10,805 nucleotides of DNA, taken from the NCBI GenBank assembly GCA_964625745.1, contig CAZVCJ010000140.1, forward strand, positions 1 through 10,805, in the 5' to 3' direction. Positions 6,845 through 10,805 of this stretch are shown here, piece after piece. The notes beneath the pieces were generated by a model. The model made no database searches and was not told the origin of the DNA. It worked only from the letters and a program-made list of their open reading frames with translations. Every line of letters starts with the position of its first letter. Position 1 is the stretch's first letter. The translations under genes and the position numbers were made by a program. The DNA comes from CAZVCJ01 sp964625745 (GTDB lineage: Bacteria; Chloroflexota; Anaerolineae; VGOG01).

Positions 6845-6934
6845 TGGCGGGAGGGGTGGGATTCGAACCCACGGTGGAGTTGCCCCCACAACGGTTTTCG
6901 AGACCGTCCCGATCGTCCACTCCGGCACCCTCCC
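6845..6934 (-). tRNA. tRNA-Ser (anticodon CGA)
   Basis: The - strand folds as a type II tRNA. The acceptor GGGAGGG pairs with CCCTCCC, then G and encoded CCA. The anticodon stem ACGGT/ACCGT carries loop CTCGAAA, giving anticodon CGA, which reads UCG. A long variable arm precedes the T arm GTGGG-TTCGAAT-CCCAC. It lies 27 bases upstream of tRNA-Ser(GGA) on the same strand and is probably cotranscribed with it. Confidence 0.95.
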
Positions 6935-6937
6935 CGG

Positions 6938-7219
6938 TCTGCTTCTATAAACTACGGCTTTTGCAATACGGGCCGTTCTTTCAATGACGCTGGTTAGCGT
7001 TTGCGATTGTTCTCGCAAGGTCTGGATAGCACGACGATACTGTTCCTGGCGACGGAGCAGGATTTTGTACGCTCCGGCCCAGTCGGCCCAATCTAACACC
7101 CAGGCATCATCCTCCGGCTCTTCACCACTTGAGACAAGATTTCGGACGCAGATAAACGCTGATGAACGCTGATTTTTCTTTTCATCTGCGAAAATCTGCG
7201 TGTATCTGCGTCCCATCAC
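6938..7219 (-). pseudogene. Possible remnant of a small helical protein gene between repeat and tRNA
   Basis: The - strand frame is open from a GTG/ATG at 7219/7216 through tRNA-Ser(CGA). Its first 29 residues come from the inverted repeat at 7134-7223. The middle part (7132 to about 6938) reads like coding sequence: DDAWVLDWADWAGAYK followed by a charged helix with RRQEQYRRAIQTLREQ and IERTARIAKAV. No ribosome binding site precedes the start and the frame ends inside a tRNA, so it is not an intact gene. It may be a decayed or truncated gene whose start was replaced by the repeat, or chance. No family is recognised. Confidence 0.25.
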
Positions 7220-7223
7220 TTGT
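7134..7223. repeat. Inverted repeat built of 10-bp tandem units
   Basis: The left arm GGACGCAGAT (7144-7153) is followed by AAACGCTGAT and GAACGCTGAT, three 10-base units of the form NNACGCWGAT. The right arm, read on the other strand, is GGACGCAGAT, ACACGCAGAT, TTTCGCAGAT. A centre of mostly T and C separates the arms. Outer ACAAG (7134-7138) and CTTGT (7219-7223) extend the symmetry. It is a MITE- or REP-like intergenic repeat with no coding capacity of its own. Confidence 0.75.
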
Positions 7224-7248
7224 CGGTTTGAGGCGGAGCTTCGCTGGT

Positions 7249-7277
7249 ATTATAGCACAGGCCAACCAAAGAGGCAA
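7249..7277 (-). promoter_or_regulatory. Leftward sigma70-type promoter
   Basis: On the - strand TTGCCT (7272-7277), a 17-base spacer and TATAAT (7249-7254) are present, with TGC just before the -10 (extended -10). It points toward the repeat and the two serine tRNAs and may start their transcript about 300 bases upstream. Confidence 0.5.
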
Positions 7278-7280
7278 ACT

Positions 7281-7309
7281 TTGTTAAGGTTGACGAAAAG
7301 GTGTATAAT
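7281..7309 (+). promoter_or_regulatory. Promoter of the PBP1C-type gene
   Basis: TTGTTA (7281-7286), 17 bases and TATAAT (7304-7309). The expected start of transcription, near 7315, coincides with the first arm of the hairpin repeat, so the whole repeat would lie in the leader RNA. It is back to back with the leftward promoter, three bases apart. Confidence 0.65.
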
Positions 7310-7312
7310 CAA

Positions 7313-7441
7313 AATAGTGGTTGAAACCGACTCTGGAGGGTGCGAATGCGCCGGTCGTCCACCTACGCGGACGATTTCTGCGACCACGAAGGTAGTCGCC
7401 CGGCACGGAGTGCCCTCACAGGTGCGATTTCAACCACTATT
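7313..7441. repeat. Short dispersed hairpin repeat, expanded copy B
   Basis: Perfect 14-bp terminal inverted repeats, AATAGTGGTTGAAA (7313-7326) and TTTCAACCACTATT (7428-7441), enclose the same core blocks as copy A at 3575-3636. An extra segment of about 60 bases holds three more hairpins: TCGTCC/GGACGA (7355-7374), GCGAC/GTCGC (7380-7399) and GGCAC/GTGCC (7402-7414). It occupies most of the leader of the downstream penicillin-binding protein gene, ending 20 bases before its ribosome binding site. Confidence 0.8.
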
Positions 7442-7473
7442 GGAGCAGAATCGGATCTACTGAGGATGGCATC

Positions 7474-9861
7474 ATGGCGTTACGAAACTGGCGTTTCCTG
7501 CTACTGATCTCGACAATAACCCTGCTCGTGGCGGGCGGGGCGCTGTACGCCTGGCTCGTCGCTGATCTTCCCTCTTTCCACGATCTGTACGGCCAGGCTA
7601 TCGCCCCCAGCACTAAAATCTACGACCGCCAGGGCCGCCTCCTCTACGAGATCATCGACCCCCACGCCGGCAAGCACACCCCCTTACCCCTCGACGAGAT
7701 TCCCCTTCACCTCCGCCAGGCCACCATCGCCACCGAGGACGCCAACTTCTATACCAATCCTGGGGTGGACTTTCGCGCCATCCTGCGCGCCCTGGTCATC
7801 AACCTGCGGGGCGGTGAGGTGATCTCTGGTGGCAGCACCATTACTCAGCAATTGGCTCGCAATCTCCTCTTGTCTCCTGAGGAGCGTTTTGAGCGCACCC
7901 TGAGCCGCAAGCTGCGCGAGTCCATTCTGGCCTGGCGCCTGGCCCGAACTTACAGCAAGGACGAGATCCTGGCCCTCTATCTGAACCAGACCTGCTACGG
8001 CAACCTGGCCTATGGGGTGGAGGCCGCTGCCCAGGCCTACTTCGGCAAGTCGGTGGACGAGTTGGACCTGGCCGAGTGCACCCTTCTGGCTGGCCTGCCG
8101 CAATCCCCCGCCCTCTACAACCCCCTGGAGAATCCCCAGGCGGCCAGGGAACGCCAGGCTGTGGTGTTGGAGCTGATGGTCAAAAACGGCTACATAGGCG
8201 AAGAGGAGGCCAGGCTGGCCAGCGAGGAACAACTCCATTTCGCCGCCGTGCCCTTCCCCATCCGCGCCCCCCACTTCGTGATGTACGTGTGGAGCCTCCT
8301 GGAGAAACGATTCAGTCTGGAGGAACTCTACCACGGCGGCCTGGAAGTCTACACAACCCTGGACGTGGACATGCAAGAGCTGGCTCAGTCCATCGCCCGC
8401 TGCCGCCTGGCAATCCTGGCCGACCGACCACGGCGCGATCTGCCAGACCCCAACGTGCATAATGCTGCCCTGGTGGCCCTGGATCCCAACACGGGTGAGG
8501 TGCTGGCCATGCTGGGCAGCCCCGATTATTTCGACCCTGAGATTGACGGGGCGGTGAATTGTGCTTTGGCTCCCCGTCAACCTGGGTCTTCCATCAAGCC
8601 CATCACCTACGCTGCCGCCTTCGCTCAGGGCTACACCCCGGCCACCATGATCCTGGACGTGCGCACGGCTTTTACGACCAGGGAAGGAGAGCCCTACGTG
8701 CCGCTCAATTATGACCTGGAGTTCCACGGCCCCGTGCTGGCCCGCCAGGCCCTGGCTTCGTCTTACAACCTGCCGGCAGTCAAAGTTCTCGATTACGTGG
8801 GGTTGGACAACATGACCGCGCTGGCCCGCAGCCTGGGCATCACCACCTTCGACGATAGCGAACGCTTCGGCCTGTCCCTGACCCTGGGAGGTGGCGAGGT
8901 GCGCCTGCTGGAACTGACTGCCGCCTACGCCGCCTTCGCCAACGGAGGGTACAAAGTGGAGCCGGTGGCCATCCTGCGCGTCGAGGACAGCCAGAGCCGC
9001 ATCCTGTATGAGAGAAAGCCCAGATTGGGTGAGCGAGTCCTCGACGAAAGGATCGCCTATCTCATCACCGACGTCCTCAGCGACGACCTGGCCCGCATGC
9101 CGGCCTTCGGCGAGGGGAGTGTGCTCAAGTTGAGCCGGCCAGCAGCGGTGAAAACGGGCACCACCACCGATTGGCGGGACAACTGGACCATAGGCTACAC
9201 CCCGCATCTCGCGGTTGGCGTCTGGGCTGGCAACGCCGACAATTCGCCCATGCGCGACGTTTCGGGCGTCACCGGGGCGGCTCCCATCTGGCACGACTTC
9301 GTGGAGGAAGCGCTGGAGGCCCGACCGGCGGAGGAGTTCGTCGAGCCGGAGGGCTTAACCCAGGTGGAGGTCTGCACTCTCTCAGGCCAGCTCCCCAACC
9401 CCTACTGCCCCCATCGGCGGACCGAGCTCTTCATCGCCGGCACCGAGCCGACAGAGACCTGCCAGATGCACCAACTCTTCGCGCTCGATGCCGCCACCGG
9501 TCAACTGGCCTCCCCCGATACGCCGCCGGAGCAAATAGTGGAGCGCGTCTATACAGTGCTGCCAGCCGAAACCCTAAACCCGCTTGTCATCACCAACCCT
9601 CACCAGGGCAGCGTTTATCGTTTAGATCCGGCCCTGCCCCGGGGCGATCAGAGGATAGAGGTTGCGGCGCGGGCAGGCGATGAGGTCAGCGTGGCCAGCG
9701 TAACCATCTATGTGGATGAGGAGTTCCTGGCCGATTTCGTTACCCCGCCTTACAGAGCCTTGTGGCCACTGGAACCAGGCGAGCATACAATCATCTCCGT
9801 TGGCTACGACCCAGCGGGCAACCGGCTGGAGAGTCAGCCCGTGCACATCACAGTAAAATAA
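7474..9861 (+). CDS. pbpC: Class A penicillin-binding protein, PBP1C type (glycosyltransferase/transpeptidase)
   Basis: The 795-residue bifunctional enzyme polymerises lipid II into glycan strands and cross-links the peptides on the outer face of the membrane. It has an N-terminal membrane anchor (about 8-28) and a GT51 glycosyltransferase domain with catalytic E88 in ATEDANFY, GGSTITQQLARN (119-130) and RKLRES (145-150). The transpeptidase domain carries S372 and K375 in GSSIKP, S430 and N432 in SYN, and K560-T561-G562 in KTGTT. A C-terminal region with C634, C645 and C663 (CTLSGQLPNPYCP, GTEPTETC) and a terminal beta-rich segment (about 700-795) resemble the PBP1C tail. TGAGGA at 7461-7466 lies seven bases before the ATG. 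All catalytic motifs are intact. The symbol pbpC is by resemblance; other class A PBPs are possible. Confidence 0.93.
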   Translation: MALRNWRFLLLISTITLLVAGGALYAWLVADLPSFHDLYGQAIAPSTKIYDRQGRLLYEIIDPHAGKHTPLPLDEIPLHLRQATIATEDANFYTNPGVDFRAILRALVINLRGGEVISGGSTITQQLARNLLLSPEERFERTLSRKLRESILAWRLARTYSKDEILALYLNQTCYGNLAYGVEAAAQAYFGKSVDELDLAECTLLAGLPQSPALYNPLENPQAARERQAVVLELMVKNGYIGEEEARLASEEQLHFAAVPFPIRAPHFVMYVWSLLEKRFSLEELYHGGLEVYTTLDVDMQELAQSIARCRLAILADRPRRDLPDPNVHNAALVALDPNTGEVLAMLGSPDYFDPEIDGAVNCALAPRQPGSSIKPITYAAAFAQGYTPATMILDVRTAFTTREGEPYVPLNYDLEFHGPVLARQALASSYNLPAVKVLDYVGLDNMTALARSLGITTFDDSERFGLSLTLGGGEVRLLELTAAYAAFANGGYKVEPVAILRVEDSQSRILYERKPRLGERVLDERIAYLITDVLSDDLARMPAFGEGSVLKLSRPAAVKTGTTTDWRDNWTIGYTPHLAVGVWAGNADNSPMRDVSGVTGAAPIWHDFVEEALEARPAEEFVEPEGLTQVEVCTLSGQLPNPYCPHRRTELFIAGTEPTETCQMHQLFALDAATGQLASPDTPPEQIVERVYTVLPAETLNPLVITNPHQGSVYRLDPALPRGDQRIEVAARAGDEVSVASVTIYVDEEFLADFVTPPYRALWPLEPGEHTIISVGYDPAGNRLESQPVHITVK

Positions 9862-9888
9862 AGCCACCTGACTGCACATCAGGTGGCT
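9862..9888 (-). terminator. Intrinsic terminator, chiefly for leftward transcripts
   Basis: A perfect 10-bp stem, AGCCACCTGA (9862-9871) with TCAGGTGGCT (9879-9888), encloses a seven-base loop. On the - strand it is followed by TTATTTTACTG, a U-rich tail; on the + strand there is no T-run. It begins right after the PBP stop and ends four bases from the tRNA-Arg fragment. It was therefore probably the original terminator of that tRNA gene. Confidence 0.75.
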
Positions 9889-9892
9889 CCAG

Positions 9893-9956
9893 CACCCCCG
9901 GGGCGACTCGAACGCCCGCACACGGCTTCGGAGGCCGCCGCTCTATCCGCTGAGCT
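9893..9956 (-). pseudogene. Displaced 3' fragment of tRNA-Arg (CCG), putative attachment site copy
   Basis: The - strand holds the D arm GCTC/GAGC, an anticodon stem and loop CTCCGAA (anticodon CCG), the T arm GGGCG-TTCGAGT-CGCCC, and the 3' acceptor CGGGGGT plus discriminator G. The 5' acceptor strand, expected as about GCCCCCG followed by TA, is missing: the match to a tRNA ends at 9956 and runs into GACATA. It is identical over at least 55 bases to the sequence at 10751-10805. Confidence 0.82.
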
Positions 9957-9985
9957 TATGTCAGCGTTCAGCCTCTTCCCGCCTC

Positions 9986-10282
9986 TCAGGCAAAGGTGTA
10001 GGAAGGGATGCTGGAAATCAGGCGCGGAGACTTGAGCCGAGATCGCCGAGGCACAAGCTCACCGACCTCAATGTAGACGACGGGGCGATCAGGAATGTCA
10101 TCGTGGGGCAGTGGGCTGCCAAAGGTCTGCACGCTCCAGCGGCTGAAATCCGGATCCTGTTCGTCTACAAAGACGATTTGGACATCGTGGGGAATACGCT
10201 GTGCGAAACCTGGATGCTCCAAAACATACTGGTCAAACTCGGCCAGCAGTTCCTCAAAATGCAATTGATACATCGTGTTCAT
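9986..10282 (-). CDS. Small protein resembling the DUF5647 family
   Basis: The 98-residue product has an N-terminal helix with EFDQYVLEHPGFAQRIP (15-31), a strand-like VQIVFVDEQDPDF, and RPVVYIEVGEL followed by RRSRLKSPRL. This pattern matches my memory of DUF5647, short proteins of unknown function found in Chloroflexota and cyanobacteria. The frame is open upstream to 10345, but the start is placed at the ATG at 10280-10282: GAGG lies seven bases upstream and the preceding gene's stop ends four bases before. The second Met at codon 4 is an alternative. It is translated right after the 107-residue gene, and the two form one unit inside the tRNA-Arg direct repeats. An antitoxin-like or accessory role is speculation. 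Confidence 0.75.
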   Translation of the reverse strand: MNTMYQLHFEELLAEFDQYVLEHPGFAQRIPHDVQIVFVDEQDPDFSRWSVQTFGSPLPHDDIPDRPVVYIEVGELVPRRSRLKSPRLISSIPSYTFA

Positions 10283-10286
10283 CTCA

Positions 10287-10610
10287 CTACCTCGTTTCTT
10301 CTTCATACCTGGCGCGATAGGTGCGCCAGTTTTGCCGAATGTCACGCTGACCCATCGTCAGGACGTGAGCCCGGGAATAGTGCGGAAATTGCTCTTTGGT
10401 TTGGCTGCCATCTGGATGCATCACGTCACGATGGGGAACGCCATGCGCCGTGTCGTAGCGGACGATAGCCACCCACTGTTGCTCGATCAGCGCTTCGTAC
10501 TGAACCCGGAAAAGGACCACCTGGCCTCGTTCCGTACGATGAAAATGCCGATAGCGGTCTCGTTGTGCTTCATCCAGGTAGATGACGTACTCGGTCTCGC
10601 CCATACTCAC
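10287..10610 (-). CDS. Small protein resembling the DUF7718 family
   Basis: The 107-residue product starts with MGETEYVIYLDE and has VVLFRVQYEALIEQQWVAIV followed by the hallmark RYDTAHGVPHRDVMHPDG (51-68), then a C-terminal charged helix ending RARYEEETR. The His- and Asp-rich RYDTAHG...HRD motif is what I associate with DUF7718, a family without established function. The start is GTG at 10608-10610, five bases after AAGGA; an ATG two codons later has poorer spacing. It is the first gene of the pair, with its TAG four bases before the next ATG. The conserved polar motif could be a catalytic or binding site, so a toxin-like role is possible but unproven. No clear promoter was found upstream. 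Confidence 0.72.
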   Translation of the reverse strand: MSMGETEYVIYLDEAQRDRYRHFHRTERGQVVLFRVQYEALIEQQWVAIVRYDTAHGVPHRDVMHPDGSQTKEQFPHYSRAHVLTMGQRDIRQNWRTYRARYEEETR

Positions 10611-10752
10611 GTTAGTCCTTCATGGCTGTGAGTCCTCTCCCAGATACGCGGGGTACAGATCAATGGAGCGATGACATTCAGCCGGCCGTGCTTGGCCGTG
10701 ACCGAGCCCGGGCAGCCGACAGCGCAAAAGCCGGCAACAGGTCTTAGGAAAG

Positions 10753-10805
10753 CACCCCCGGGGCGACTCGAACGCCCGCACACGGCTTCGGAGGCCGCCG
10801 CTCTA
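10753..10805 (-). tRNA. tRNA-Arg (CCG), 3' part, cut by the window edge
   Basis: Reading leftward from the window end, the - strand gives the end of the D arm, anticodon loop CTCCGAA (CCG), T arm GGGCG-TTCGAGT-CGCCC, acceptor CGGGGGT and discriminator G, with no encoded CCA. It is identical to the fragment at 9893-9945. The 5' half lies outside the window, so an intact gene is expected but not seen. Confidence 0.8.

Larger units (their letters stand above)
9957..10752. mobile_element. Putative tRNA-Arg-flanked mini-island carrying a two-gene module
   Basis: The segment lies between two direct copies of the 3' part of tRNA-Arg(CCG) (9891-9956 and 10751 onward). The period is 860 bases. The left copy lacks its 5' acceptor strand, as expected for the displaced 3' end after integration into a tRNA gene. 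The only contents are the two overlapping-style small genes on the - strand and about 140 bases of upstream sequence. No recombinase is present, so mobilisation would have to be in trans. The intact tRNA should continue beyond the window; that part is inference. Confidence 0.55.

Noticed and set aside
6723..6920. Short open frames over the serine tRNAs
   Set aside because: They overlap well-folded tRNA genes, and their sequences come from the tRNA T-arm and acceptor, a common source of spurious proteins.
7134..7223. Tandem 10-base units as a CRISPR array
   Set aside because: The units are adjacent with no spacers, far too short for CRISPR repeats, and inverted halfway; there are no cas genes nearby.
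7313..7441. Hairpin leader as a known riboswitch or T-box
   Set aside because: No known riboswitch core or T-box motif is visible, and a second copy lies at the end of an unrelated operon, so a dispersed repeat explains it better.
7684..9294. 536-codon open frame on the - strand
   Set aside because: It lies entirely antisense to the PBP gene, whose catalytic motifs are intact. Its composition is the mirror of GC-biased codons and it has no recognisable domain.

Overview
The window looks like a GC-rich chromosomal segment from a member of the Chloroflexota. Three things point there: the long Thr-Pro-Thr-Pro linker joined to a C-terminal Ig-like module in the 243-residue membrane protein, a long (about 269 nt) SRP RNA that still has its Alu domain, and several short palindromic dispersed repeats between genes and in one case inside a gene. 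This placement is inference; no marker gene settles it.

Left part, + strand (1-3700): the 3' end of queA, then two tandem sigma70-type promoters and a tightly packed operon. It encodes a Xer tyrosine recombinase, a trimeric-type purine nucleoside phosphorylase, a two-pass membrane protein with a TP-rich linker, and a one-pass membrane coiled-coil protein. A 15-bp hairpin at 3665-3697 closes it and also faces the convergent rsmA.

Middle part, - strand (3701-7223): rsmA (16S rRNA dimethyltransferase) carries an in-frame palindromic element of about 121 bp. Upstream of it, beyond a clear terminator, is a cell-wall protein with DUF348, G5 and 3D domains. This repeats the yabE/ksgA neighbourhood known from Bacillus. 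Further upstream come a large-type SRP RNA gene with its own promoter, two serine tRNAs (GGA and CGA anticodons), and a repeat-rich spacer.

Right part (7224-9861, + strand): a divergent promoter pair, a structured hairpin repeat occupying the 5' leader, and a class A penicillin-binding protein of PBP1C type.

Far right (9862-10805, - strand): a terminator, a displaced 3' fragment of tRNA-Arg(CCG), and a two-gene module resembling DUF7718-DUF5647. The start of an identical tRNA-Arg 3' end follows at the window edge. The layout is that of a very small (about 860 bp) tRNA-targeted island with no integrase.

The two most distinctive observations are this mini-island and the in-frame palindrome in rsmA. 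A third is a pair of hairpin repeats (3575-3636 and 7313-7441) that share sequence, show a compensatory stem change, and differ by inserted extra hairpins.
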